NCBI GenBank assembly: GCA_028565635.1 | Contig: JAOXYB010025812.1 | Coordinates: 1-15,881, forward strand | Source: Phoronis ovalis | Taxonomy: Eukaryota > Phoronida > Phoronidae | DNA length: 15,881 bases | Direction: 5' to 3' | Shown here: positions 1 through 9,297 of the stretch, piece by piece | Numbering within the stretch: position 1 is the first letter of the stretch | How the letters are laid out: every line of letters starts with the position of its first letter | The notes under the pieces: model-generated | The model's database searches: none | Told to the model about the DNA's origin: nothing | The model's input: the letters and a program-made list of their open reading frames with translations, nothing else | Position numbers and translations under genes: made by a program

Positions 1-260
1 AAAAGTGGCACAATGTGTCATGGCAAGAAATAGTCCCAAAATGCACCAGATTGCAGGAAATCACATGAAATATTAAAAAATGTTCCGGGGGGCATGCCCC
101 TGGACCCCCCTAGTTTCGCTTCGCGCCCTGTCGGAGGGGGGGGTCATCATTTTTTTTACTTGCTCTTAGGAGGGGGTTGCAATTTTTTGTGCTAGCCCTG
201 GAGGGGGGGTTGGATTTTTTTGTGCACCATGTTTTTGAAATGCACAAACCTCCCCCCTGT
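1..260. repeat. G-rich palindromic dispersed repeat
   Basis: Seen: this GC-skewed block stands out from the AT-rich surroundings. It holds a perfect 12-bp palindrome GGGGCATGCCCC at 89-100 and an 8-bp inverted repeat GACCCCCC (103-110) / GGGGGGTC (138-145). Three imperfect units then follow, each GGAGGGGG followed by a T-run, at about 133-161, 169-199 and 200-230. The third unit folds back on its reverse complement at 241-257, where TTGTGCA (220-226) pairs with TGCACAA (241-247) and the G-run faces CTCCCCCC. Inference: this is part of a multi-copy element of the kind scattered through invertebrate genomes. Its left edge is outside the window and I cannot assign a family. No coding potential is visible. 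Confidence 0.6.
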
Positions 261-469
261 GGTAATTTCTGACCAGTCCCTTATATCATTCATGAAATAA
301 ATAATTTAATTAGTATTTCAGTACTAATAACAATACGGCTATTTTATTTAATGCGTAATTGGTACTCTATGGTGTTTTTGTCCCTGTTTAAATAAATTTT
401 AAGGGTAATGCAGTGTGGCTTTGCAAAAAGTTTAAATGTTGAAAAAGTTTGATAAAATAGTTTAAATAC

Positions 470-827
470 CTTCATGTGGAGTAAAAACACGATCCTTCAT
501 TTCTGAGGTATGGTCTGATATTTCTTCGTCTGGTGATGTTCTGTCAGCTTTATTAGTACTGCTGTTTACTTTGTCTCTGATACTCTGTTTACCAGGTAAA
601 GATTCAACACTTTCAGCTTTTGATTTTAATTCTTGCTTTTTATTATTATCACTTTCAGTTTTACTTGGACTTGGACTTGGAGTCTTGCGTTTCGTAGATT
701 TTGATTTATCAACATCGAGCTGTCCAGTTTTCCTCATATAAATAAATGTAGCTAATATCGTCAGTATTGTTGCAATCGCACCGATCCAGTACACACTCCA
801 TGAATATTTTTCACCGAAAACATCCAT
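470..827 (-). CDS. Unrecognised single-pass membrane protein, likely first coding exon (partial)
   Basis: I do not recognise this protein. The reading frame is open from about 980 down to a TAA at 464-462. Its first ATG is at 827-825, in a strong context (A at -3, G at +4). From there it encodes a short N-terminus, one hydrophobic segment at about residues 9-31 (SWSVYWIGAIATILTILATF and on), then MRK and a long hydrophilic tail rich in Lys, Ser, Glu and Asp with a PSPSPS stretch. By the positive-inside rule the tail should be cytosolic and the N-terminus lumenal or outside. At 470/469 the bases GAAG|GTATTT make a plausible splice donor. Either the exon ends at 470 after 119 codons and the gene continues leftwards, or it ends at the TAA as a 121-residue protein. 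The open frame upstream of the ATG could instead mean an internal exon entering after TATAG near 914. Confidence 0.45.
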
Positions 828-1124
828 AATGCCTTTACAAAATAAATTTGAGATTAAAGGGCCAGCGCTAACAAACGTGCCCAGTTGCTCGAAAGAGTTA
901 ACCGGAAGTTTACGTCTATATATTTGTTTTATTTCATTCGACACAGATTTGTTAAATTGGAATAATAAATTAACTTGCAAGCAGCTAATATTTCATATCC
1001 CGATTATTCAGAAAACAACATAATTTGTTTCTAACTGTTGACATTGTAGATAAGTTATTAATTGATTCGAAACTCTAATCTATTAAATCGTTCACAAATT
1101 TTATATCTTATGAATTCACGGAAA
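828..1124. promoter_or_regulatory. Head-to-head intergenic region, candidate bidirectional promoter
   Basis: About 300 bases separate the candidate start of the minus-strand membrane protein (827) from the NUBP2 start (1125). If both starts are right, both promoters and 5' leaders must lie here. I see no convincing TATA box or CpG-rich core. A second in-frame ATG for NUBP2 lies at 1110-1112, but its context is weak (C at -3). Confidence 0.35.
929..937 (-). promoter_or_regulatory. Minimal upstream ORF (ATG-AAA-TAA)
   Basis: Reading leftwards, an ATG at 937-935 is followed by AAA and TAA. It is out of frame with, and about 100 bases upstream of, the candidate start at 827. If transcription starts to the right of 937 this two-codon uORF would lie in the 5' leader and could lower translation of the membrane protein. 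No transcript evidence is available, so this is an inference. Confidence 0.2.
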
Positions 1125-1128
1125 ATGG
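1125..1128 (+). CDS. NUBP2 exon 1, coding part (start codon plus one base)
   Basis: ATGG is followed at once by the donor GTAAGC. Joined to exon 2 at 2737 (CTGATCTT) it reads ATG GCT GAT CTT, i.e. Met-Ala-Asp-Leu. The phase is exactly what exon 2 needs, the ATG has A at -3 and G at +4, and the resulting 13 residues before the conserved Lys-His match the human spacing of 14. An in-frame ATG at 1110 would add five residues (MNSRK). The alternative is to start at the ATG at 2592 in continuous sequence. That would add 48 residues with no family resemblance and ignore a good TTTCAG acceptor. Confidence 0.65.
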
Positions 1129-4100
1129 GTAAGCATGATGCTTGAAATTGCTCTTTATTGCAGTCATGTTTCACTTGTATAAAGACAAAACGCTGAAATG
1201 TAATTACGAATAAACGTTTATTAGGGCTACTGATACCCCATTGTTCTATATTAATGCGTTTGGTTGCTTATGTTTTGATGTAAGACTACTTGAAAATTAA
1301 AAAAGGCACCTCATTTCAGGGGAGACAATTGAAATTTATTTTTTGTATTTTATGACTGGATAACTGCTGCACGTACATTTACAAACAAATAAGTAAAACA
1401 ACTTTAAGGACTTGAAGTCTTATCTGTTATATTTATTTGGCTATTTATATGACAAAAATTTTAGTTCTAGAAAGAGGATTGAAACCTAGCTCCCCTATAA
1501 AAAATGTAACTGGAGTCTAGACACTTTCCGTTTCAGCCTTAGCCCTATCCAGCGTTTATTAGGCTGCAGTACGTAGCACCTATCTATATAAAAAGATCGA
1601 ATTTCTGCACAGCTACATTTTCTGCACACATTTTCACGTATTTTTTTGTCGATAGACTGATAAATCCCCATAAATCATTAATATATAAATATTTTGTTTT
1701 GAAACTTTTCAGATAACAGTTAATTATCTCATGAACACATTTTCAAGAAATTCCGCAACTCCAATTGTACCTGTTTTAGAAGTAAAGTTCCACATCTATT
1801 TGAAAAAAAAATTCAACCTTTCCTCCTTTTTTAATCTTGGTCCTGGGCTTCATGAGAAGTATGTTTTATGAAAAAATATTATTTGACAAAAGAAAATATT
1901 CTACTTGAGTGAGGATATATTTAAGTTTTGTATGTACTTTTTAAATAAATATTCTTTCAGAGATAGCAAAAATATTAATAATTTGGGTTAAAATTGTCTC
2001 GGGATTTTTGATGCGCTGTTCACTGCACAAACACTATGGATGCAAAATGACTACACCGTTGCCGCAGGAAACATTAATTGTGGTTGCTAGAACTAACCCA
2101 AGGACAAGACACTGAAGGACCCTGGATGTAAAATGTTCCCATATGTTTTTTTGACTTAGCAACTCCTCATACAAACTATCCACAGCAAAATTGACTTAAC
2201 TGTATAGTTAAGTAATAATAATAATAATTACAAAAAATGATGAATGAGTATACCTAATTCTATAACATGTACCAAGGTGTGAGAGAGCAGCACAGTAATT
2301 GTCGTTGGGTAAAAAGCTATTTGAAGGGTCTTTATTACATTGGACTGAAAAAGCTTAGTTATAATACTATCTATACCCTCGTAATCAATGTCTGTGGTGG
2401 TTCAACTACATAATAAATCAAGTTTACATTAATTTCTGTACTTTTCCTGGTTTAATAAAACTTCATATTTATGAAATATTAAAATAATTTTGAGAAATAT
2501 AGATATATATATATATATATAATAGAAACAAAATTATTTCAAAATTTGTAAGCAGCCCTGTATTCAATAACTATAACCTGACAGTAAAGCCATGAATTCC
2601 ATTGACCAGGCAAACATTTATTTGGTCTGTCAGTCTAACAAATTTTGTATTCCATATAGAAACATCCAAGTCATGTACAATCTGAAGGACAATCCTAACC
2701 CAAAAGCTTTCGATAGCTTTATGTTTGTCATTTCAGCTGATCTTAGTGATTCTGCAAACCTGTCATCTGTCAAGCATGTAATATTGGTATTGTCTGGAAA
2801 AGGTGGTGTGGGCAAAAGCACAGTATCTACACAGTTAGCTTTTGGGCTCAGACTGGCTGGGAAAAGGGTTAGTGTAATTTTTAATTAATGAGCGTTATCA
2901 GATCTGGTGAAAATGAATCTTATGTTACTTTTATTTTCCTATTTGATTCTGTGTATTGGCAATACCAACTAAATTCTTTAGGTCTGCCTTTTTGATAGTC
3001 TTATTTAATCCAGCCGTTAATAATTAATATTCCATTTCCTCCATGGAAGAACTAATGGATGGATGGATTTATTCAGACTGCCTTTTTGACAACTTTCTTA
3101 AAACTTTTAAATTAAAGCATCCTTCGAACACAGGGATCATCTCTTCATATATACTTTTTACTAATCCTGCAATAACTGGTATTGTTTCTGTGTATTTGAT
3201 TTCTAGTAATTCCAGGCCTCTGATTGGGCAGAAAACCTCTTTGATCAAATTAACAAATTACAAATAACAAATTACTACCCACTCTTTAATAACATTTTAA
3301 CTAAAACGAACTGTGTCTTGTTGTCAATCCCATCACCAGGGTTCCATCTTACATTTCTGTTTATGTCTTTTGTAACAATCAATTTGATTGGCTGTTTCTG
3401 GTCCAGGTCCTGACCTACTTGCTCAATTTCCGGGGCATTATGGTCAAATGCCTGGAAATGTAAATAGTTATGCCAAGGGTAATATAGGAACAGATTGTTA
3501 GAATATTCCCTTGGCATTGCGAAGATGAAGTTAAGGCCGCAGCCTAACATTATAGTTTCAAAATGAAATTATTTAAATTATTAAACCCCATATTATTGAC
3601 TGAAATTTCACTGGTTTCAATACTTCTGGTTTGTAGGTTGGGATTTTGGATGTTGATCTATGTGGACCTAGCATACCTAAAATGTTAGGTGTGAATGATC
3701 AAGATGTCCACCAGTGTTCAGAAGGGTTTGTATTTATTTTATTATATTAACTTTGTGACGATTTTGCTAGAAGATTGACTCCTGTATAATAATATCAATC
3801 ACTGCAGCTTAACCATGAACTTTATACACATATTGCATGAACACTATGGTTACATATTCATGTAGGGCAAGTATTTGTTGGTAAATATATATTTCTCTAA
3901 ATATATTTCTCTTCTCTGCTATGGTTCTTTTGTAATCCCCTGTTGCTTGGAATGATATGTAACATTGTAGATTTATAGATCATAGTTTTCCATGACTTTT
4001 CTAATCTTGTCAAAAGTATATTCTTCTAATTTCAAGATCCCAGAAACTAATGAAACATTTTGTTAGCATACATGGCTGATTTGCCGGAAAAATTAATTCC

Positions 4101-7100
4101 TTTCACTTGTCTTGCATGTATTTTATGCTATTTAAGAAATAAAATAATTTTTAATGATGCTTTGTAAACACAAGTTTGCTAATGTAGTTACCAGAATTGT
4201 ATGGTATGTGATCACTTAAAATTGACCTTTCAGCTGAAATTGTTTTAGCCAATTTGCTTCAGGGTGTTGACGTTGGTGTGGTGCAGGTATCCCATTGAAT
4301 TTTAGCTATTTGGCCATCTTACACGAAATAGTCAAAAATTACAAGTTTCACAGGGAGCCTTACTATTTGTTATGTATTGCCAAAACATATAAAAGGGGAG
4401 GATTACAGATTGGGCATATGTGGTATTTTACTGATGCGTGTACTATACTCCATGCAGGATTTTTTTTTACTAAAAAAAAGTATTAACTTATCATGATCGG
4501 ATATTTGTATTTGGTATACAGTGTTTTTAGTGATACAGAATCAGGAATCCACAGTTTCAAAAAGTACTACTTGCCTGTCTACATAGTGCCGGTCGTTTTG
4601 GTTAAAATGTTTGTAATAAGATATGGGCAGTAATTTCTGACTGCAAATTGAAACTGCAAAAGATTAAAGAATGCTGCAGATAGGGTTTGGCTTAGATTGT
4701 GTTGAAATGTTGGTTCAGTTGCCTGTTCAAAATTTGACAGTGAAAAAAAATTGGGGAGAGCATATTGTGTTATGTTACAAACATGTGGATAAGTAGTTTC
4801 TGGTAAATTTGGTTATAAATGCTTTAAAATATTCTCTTACTCTTCTGCCTTTAAAGAATTTTTATTCACTTTCTCGCCATTTAAAAAAATGTAACTTAAA
4901 CAGTTTCAAAATGTTTAGAAGAAAAAGGGTAAGCTGTCACACAGCTTGTAAAAGGAAATTGGGGCATAGCATAATAATAGTTTCATAGTAAAAGTAGATG
5001 ATGTGATTGGCTGGTCCACTGAATGACATGTTCGTCTATGTCACCAATATTGCCAGTCAGAGTATGAACGTGAATGAGCTGGATTAACACATGTATGTGA
5101 CATGTGAATGAAATCGAGTACAGGAGTTTCATATCAACAACATTTTTTTTAAAAATAAAATCTATTTTTAAAATTTCATTTATTAAAAGTATCAAAACGC
5201 GATGTATTTCTTGTAATTTTTCATCTATTACTAACCCTAGTGTTACCGCCAAATCTTCCTTAGTTAGTACTACCAGTGAGTGTAACTTAGTTGGTAGCTC
5301 AATCTTACATGCTGTACTGATTTATAGTTGTTATCAACGATCTCTGTGAAAGTTGTCAGTAATTTTGATGAAACTTTACATATGAAATTTTCAGTATGCC
5401 TAAAATATAATTGTACTTGGGCAAAAAAAAATGCTGAACTCTTGTTGTCATTGTGTGTTGATTTCATAAATATTAGGAATTTTAATATGTTTCCTATTAA
5501 AATACTGTTTACTAATGTAGGACATCTTCATATTTTGTTTTGATTGAAATGGCATAATCTCATTTGTTTGAAATGTTATGTATTTTTCTTGCATTTAGGT
5601 GGGTCCCAGTGTTTGTTGATAAAGATCAGACCCTGGGTGTGATGTCAATTGGTTTTTTGTTAAACAATAAAGATGATGCTGTTGTATGGAGGGGACCAAA
5701 GAAAAATGGTAAGTAACGTCTAAATCAGAAATAGAAGATTAAATGTGTGGAAAATATTTTATTCACATGACTTTAACTGAAACACTTGCTAAGGGTACTT
5801 GACTTATCAGCAGTGGACAAGAAATGAGTTGCTTTTTATTGGATCAGGTTCATATTTGGTACATGGTAAATATAGGTCAAAATACAGGTTCCTTATAACT
5901 TTGACAAAGTGTTGCCTGGGCCACTTGAAGGTGGTTTTAACTGAGAAGGCCATAGGCTAGGTGGCATTTTCGAATGACCTTAGAAAATGGGTCAATTGTT
6001 GGTTAAAAAATTCTTTTTGCAGTCATCAATCTGTTTTTGCCTAAATCTTCAAAACTCATATACATAGAGAGATGGTTTTAATTCAGAAGGTAAATAGAGG
6101 AAAAAATACACATTATAAAAATTGTTAACTGACAGCCATGCTTGTTTTCATGATGGTACCTCATAACAGCTTATTCACTTTTTATCAGATCAGTTTCATA
6201 TTTTGTATAGTATAAATATAGGCTACAATACAAGTCAGGTTTGATTTTGATCTGGTGGCCATATTTGTTCCCGAGACAGTATGCTATGGTATGTCTACTT
6301 GCTCATATCTTAACCACTTTGGTAATCTATAGAGATAATTTTAAATCAGAATGTAGATAGAAACCAGAATACAGGCCAGGGCTGATTTTGACCAATATGG
6401 TCAACTTGGTAGTTTTGTTTGTTCCCGAGATAGTATGCCTAGAGCCAGAAAGACGAAGCTTTGCCTGGATGATATAAAGATGGATTTATGATGATAATAA
6501 TTGGGCGGGTATTATAGGCTAGGAGGTGGCATTTTAGAACTACCTTGAAAAATAGGTTAATCGTCCATCTGAAACTTCAGAATTTTTTTCTCAGTCAAGC
6601 TAGTTTTGCGCAGTGTAGCTTGAAAACTCTGATATAAAGAGAGACCATTTTAATTCAGAAATTAAATAGAGTAGGAAATACAGGTCAAGGTTGTGTTTGA
6701 TCTAGTGACCATGTTTGACCCCAAATTGTATTTTCTTTGTCTAGCTGTAAAAGCTTCAGTTCTTATCAGATTAGTTCCATAGTCAGTATAGCGTAAAAAC
6801 AGGTCAGAGTACAGGTAAGATGTAATTCTGATCTTGATCATTTCCTGGTGGCCATGAGGCATGGAGAAACCACTGGCCACGTTTATTCCCAGGATGGTAC
6901 CTTATGGTGTGTCTATAGCCACAAAGATGAAGCATTGCCTGGACAATTTAAAGGTGGATTTATGAAGTCCCATTGCCATGTAGGGAGAAAAAAATTCTCA
7001 CTAAACTCATTTTACTTGACAGCAACATTATGGTTTTTCTGTAGCTGGAAAGACGATGGGCATCTTGTTTTTAATTTATAGCAAAATCAGATCCATTTTC

Positions 7101-8865
7101 GAAAAAAGTAGTCCCATTAACAAGAAGTAGGAAAAAAAGGAAAATCTGCTCACAAAACTCATTTCATTTGACAGTAACATTAAAACTTGTTCAAGAATCC
7201 TGATTGTCTGTACATAGAGGAAATATTCTATATTACAGCTATGATAAAACAGTTTCTTACTGATGTGTATTGGAGAGACATCGACTATTTAATTATCGAT
7301 ACACCACCTGGTACATCTGATGAGCATATAGCCGTGGTAGATACATTAAAAGATTATAATCCAGATGGTGCAATTTTAGTTACCACACCACAAGTAAGTA
7401 TAGTCGCGTTACCTAGACATATATAAACTCAGCAGCATGTGCTGGTGAAATTATGTGATACAGCTATTTGGAGTTAAGGGGTTTTGTGTTATCTTGTAAA
7501 CTTTATGCTTCGCTGAAGGCATTAAAATTATAATCTAACCACCTTGATAAATTAAACGCTATATTATCCTGCCTTGTAACATGTATTTTAATGGTAACAA
7601 TGTATTTTAATGGTAACAATGTATCTGTGTCTGATTTGCAAGAAGAATGAATTGCTTACACTATTGTGCCTATTTTGTACATAGTTTAGCAGTATTTCAA
7701 ACTGACTTTGTTATAACATGTTTAAACACCATGTTTATTTAAATCATTTGTATTTTATGAAGGCTGTTGCTGTTGGTGATGTAAGAAGGGAATTAACGTT
7801 TTGTAAGAAGACTAAAATACCTGTGCTAGGAATTATTGAAAATATGAGTGGATTTGTTTGTCCTCATTGTACTGTAAGTATTGCGACTGATTTGTGTGAG
7901 AAACATTTTAATTGACTACGTTATACTAACTAATTCTTCACATCGGAAACAATTTCCATGTTTTAATAGCAAAAGCAATCGCTTCTTAAAAGGTAAATGG
8001 CTCTAAAAAGTATGGTTAACCACTGCAATAGTGTTTGACGTTCAACAGTTACATGAGCAATAAATATATACAAGCGTGTATAACCTGTTTGACTGGTGGG
8101 ATATATTGGATCTGCTTCCTTGCGACCACTTAAGAAGAAAACTGAGTCAATCCCACAATTGTTTAGTTCTTTCATCTCAAATAATCCATTATTCACATTA
8201 TTCTGCTTATAAAGTAGGTTTGTGATAGCCACAAGTTAGATACTGTTTCTACTTGATACTTAAAAATTATCATTATTCTTTAATAGGAATGTACAAATAT
8301 TTTCTCTAAAGGTGGGGGAGAGGCTCTCGCCAAACAATTTGATGTTCCATTTTTAGGTAAGTAAAGGTATTAGAGCTTGGAAATATCATAAAGTTGCATG
8401 ATTAACAGGAAAAAAATGTTTTACGATGTTTTCAGCAATGTGCCGAGTTATGTATGTAATGACACCTAGGAGAAAGGTGGCCATTCAACAATTTAAACTG
8501 ATTATTGCATACCAGAAGTCTAGAAATGTGAATCAGAAGTTATTTTTACATTGAGCACAGTATAACACTAGTGCTTCATCCGTAGCAGGCAAAGCTGTTA
8601 TGTCAGTTCATTGGATATGTCGATTTACTAATGACAATTTTCTAAACTGTTTGGTCTTGTATTTTTTTTTTATCCCACAGTTGGATTTATATGCAGTGTC
8701 TTTATAATATTGTATTATTTTGTTTTAGGTTGTATTCCATTAGATCCACAACTTGCACAGAGTTTGGAAAAAGGACAAAGTTTTATGGAATTATTCCCAA
8801 AATCAAGTACTAAAATTGCTATAGATAATATTATACAAAAAGTTATTACATCAAAGACTCAGTAG
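1125..8865 (+). CDS. NUBP2 (Cfd1), cytosolic Fe-S cluster assembly P-loop ATPase, complete gene of 8 coding exons
   Basis: NUBP2 partners NUBP1 in the cytosolic scaffold that builds 4Fe-4S clusters and passes them to cytosolic and nuclear apoproteins. The coding exons 1125-1128, 2737-2867, 3637-3725, 5599-5708, 7239-7393, 7763-7873, 8287-8356 and 8729-8865 total 807 bases, giving 268 residues and a TAG stop. Human NUBP2 has 271. All seven introns are GT-AG and every phase matches. Motifs in order: deviant Walker A GKGGVGKS (22-29), switch region DVDLCGPS (50-57), VVWRGPKK (103-110), [10 protein letters not shown] (132-141), [10 protein letters not shown] (167-176), ENMSGF (189-194), and the cluster-binding CPHC (196-199) with a further Cys202. 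Nothing essential is missing, so the gene should be functional. The N-terminus [19 protein letters not shown] aligns closely with the human start. Only exon 1 is uncertain. Confidence 0.96.
2213..2227. repeat. (TAA)5 microsatellite
   Basis: Five perfect TAA units in intron 1 of NUBP2. Confidence 0.9.
2503..2521. repeat. (AT)9 microsatellite
   Basis: A perfect AT dinucleotide run about 215 bases upstream of the NUBP2 exon 2 acceptor. Confidence 0.9.
2737..2867 (+). CDS. NUBP2 exon 2 (P-loop)
   Basis: The exon starts after TTTCAG and ends at AGG|GTTAGT. It encodes residues 2-45, including the beta strand HVILVLS, the Walker [10 protein letters not shown] typical of the Mrp/NBP35 ATPases, and the helix ending in AGKR. 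The phase is 1 at entry and 0 at exit. Confidence 0.95.
2868..3636 (+). other. NUBP2 intron 2
   Basis: This 769-base GT-AG intron contains a local hairpin, TGCCAAGGG (3471-3479) with CCCTTGGCA (3508-3516). Adjoining TAATAT/ATATT pairing lengthens the stem to about 14 pairs with one bulge. A 91-codon reading frame on the minus strand (3550-3275) starts with ATG but resembles nothing I know, and I treat it as chance. Confidence 0.8.
3637..3725 (+). CDS. NUBP2 exon 3 (switch region)
   Basis: The exon starts after TTTGTAG and ends at GAAGG|GTTTGT. It encodes [18 protein letters not shown] and on to CSEG (residues 46-75), matching the family's DVD-CGPS switch segment. The split Gly75 codon is completed by the first base of exon 4. 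Confidence 0.95.
3726..5598 (+). other. NUBP2 intron 3
   Basis: This 1,873-base GT-AG intron is the longest in the gene. It is AT-rich with several poly-A or poly-T runs. I see no gene or clear repeat family in it. Confidence 0.8.
5599..5708 (+). CDS. NUBP2 exon 4
   Basis: The exon starts after GCATTTAG and ends at AATG|GTAAGT. It encodes [20 protein letters not shown] and then VVWRGPKKN (residues 76-111). The MSIGFL and WRGP blocks are hallmarks of NUBP1/NUBP2 proteins. Confidence 0.95.
5709..7238 (+). other. NUBP2 intron 4
   Basis: This 1,530-base GT-AG intron is largely occupied by a degenerate mosaic tandem repeat, annotated separately. No gene is seen. Confidence 0.8.
5841..6970. repeat. 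Degenerate mosaic tandem repeat in NUBP2 intron 4
   Basis: Several sequence blocks recur in diverged form. The block GATCAGTTTCATAT..TATAGG..ATACAGG is at 5841-5888, 6187-6239 and 6768-6819. A TAGGCTAGG..GTGGCATTTT block is at 5952-5999 and 6513-6563. AGAGAGATGGTTTTAATTCA is at 6066-6085, with relatives at 6331 and 6638. TTTGTTCCCGAGA is at 6264 and 6418, with a relative at 6882. TTGCCTGG..AAAGGTGGATT is at about 5909, 6459 and 6933. The order is broadly kept but spacing varies (roughly 350-580 bases per unit), so copies have lost or gained segments. It belongs to no family I can name. Confidence 0.65.
7239..7393 (+). CDS. NUBP2 exon 5 (Walker B region)
   Basis: The exon starts after TATTACAG and ends at CAA|GTAAGT. 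It encodes residues 112-163, with the Walker B-like strand [14 protein letters not shown] and the closing strand AILVTTPQ. Both are near-identical to vertebrate NUBP2. Confidence 0.95.
7394..7762 (+). other. NUBP2 intron 5
   Basis: A 369-base GT-AG intron with a short 19-base tandem repeat (annotated separately) and nothing else of note. Confidence 0.8.
7576..7622. repeat. 19-base tandem repeat, about 2.5 copies
   Basis: The unit GTAACAATGTATTTTAATG occurs at 7594-7612. It is preceded by a copy lacking one A (7576-7593) and followed by a partial copy from 7613. It lies inside intron 5 of NUBP2 and looks like recent slippage. Confidence 0.85.
7763..7873 (+). CDS. NUBP2 exon 6 (CPHC motif)
   Basis: The exon starts after TTATGAAG, an acceptor with a rather weak pyrimidine tract, and ends at ACT|GTAAGT. 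It encodes residues 164-200: [18 protein letters not shown], then [15 protein letters not shown]. Cys196 and Cys199 are the expected bridging-cluster ligands. Confidence 0.95.
7874..8286 (+). other. NUBP2 intron 6
   Basis: A 413-base GT-AG intron. No gene or repeat is seen. Confidence 0.8.
8287..8356 (+). CDS. NUBP2 exon 7
   Basis: The exon starts after TTAATAG and ends at TTTTTAG|GTAAGT. It encodes [18 protein letters not shown] and then DVPFL (residues 201-223), a family-typical stretch just after the cysteine motif. Confidence 0.95.
8357..8728 (+). other. NUBP2 intron 7
   Basis: A 372-base GT-AG intron. No gene or repeat is seen. Confidence 0.8.
8729..8865 (+). CDS. NUBP2 exon 8 (C-terminus)
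   Basis: The exon starts after TGTTTTAG and runs to TAG at 8863-8865. It completes Gly224 and encodes [18 protein letters not shown] and on to SKTQ (residues 225-268). It matches the family's IPLDP block and usual length. Confidence 0.95.
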
Positions 8866-9255
8866 GTGAACAAGATGAAAATACCATGCAGTTGCTGAAA
8901 AGGCAACCATATATTTGTGATAATACTATAGAAAATGCTATCATCACCTTAATAATTAATGCTTGAATTATCGGTGTAAGAATGAAACTTTCAGAAAATA
9001 TAAAACCTAACCAGTGACATCTAGTGGACAAAAGTCATGATTGAGCTGCAAAAAAAATGTTTTAACCCTTATATCGTGTCATCCTGCTTTACTGGATTAA
9101 CTATATATGAATTTGCATGTATGAAGTATTTGTCAGTTTACATTCAGATCTTGCATTAGTGTATTTTTTAATTTTTGGGAATAATCACATACAAGCATTA
9201 CTATTCACAATGTAACATTCTCAAAGTAATGGCTAATTATGTTGTAAAAGCTCTA

Positions 9256-9261
9256 TTTATT
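9256..9261 (-). terminator. Candidate ABCA3-like poly(A) signal AATAAA
   Basis: A canonical hexamer on the minus strand, about 140 bases downstream of the ABCA stop codon. An earlier AATAAA at 9404-9399 overlaps the stop itself. Confidence 0.4.
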
Positions 9262-9291
9262 TAATTACACTAAAATTAACTTGAGTATTTG

Positions 9292-9297
9292 ATTAAA
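9292..9297 (+). terminator. Candidate NUBP2 poly(A) signal ATTAAA
   Basis: This is the second most common animal poly(A) hexamer, 427 bases after the NUBP2 stop. No canonical AATAAA on the plus strand was seen between the stop and this site. Confidence 0.4.

Larger units (their letters stand above)
1129..2736 (+). other. NUBP2 intron 1
   Basis: This is a 1,608-base GT-AG intron if exon 1 is right. It is AT-rich and holds a (TAA)5 run at 2213-2227 and an (AT)n run at 2503-2521. I see no other gene in it. Confidence 0.6.

Noticed and set aside
830-980. Extension of the minus-strand membrane protein to position 980
   Set aside because: The first codon there is TTG, not ATG. The first in-frame ATG is at 827, so the extra residues count only if this is an internal exon.
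1470-1500. tRNA-like B-box on the minus strand (GGTTTCAATCC)
   Set aside because: The T-arm does not pair well and no cloverleaf or A-box is found at the right distance.
2592-2736. Continuous upstream extension of NUBP2 exon 2 from the ATG at 2592
   Set aside because: The 48 extra residues have no family counterpart. The TTTCAG acceptor and the in-phase ATGG exon at 1125 explain the N-terminus better.
3275-3550. 91-codon minus-strand reading frame inside NUBP2 intron 2
   Set aside because: It starts with ATG but shows no recognisable domain. It lies within a well-supported intron, and frames of this length are expected by chance.
6848-7081. 77-codon plus-strand reading frame in NUBP2 intron 4
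   Set aside because: It overlaps the degenerate repeat and does not resemble a protein family. It is upstream of a clear exon 5 acceptor at 7238.
9006-9022. Possible iron-responsive element in the NUBP2 3' region (CAGTGA at 9012-9017 with C at 9006)
   Set aside because: An iron-responsive element needs a 5-bp stem closing the CAGTGN loop. Here CTAAC and CATCT do not pair, so only the loop sequence matches by chance.
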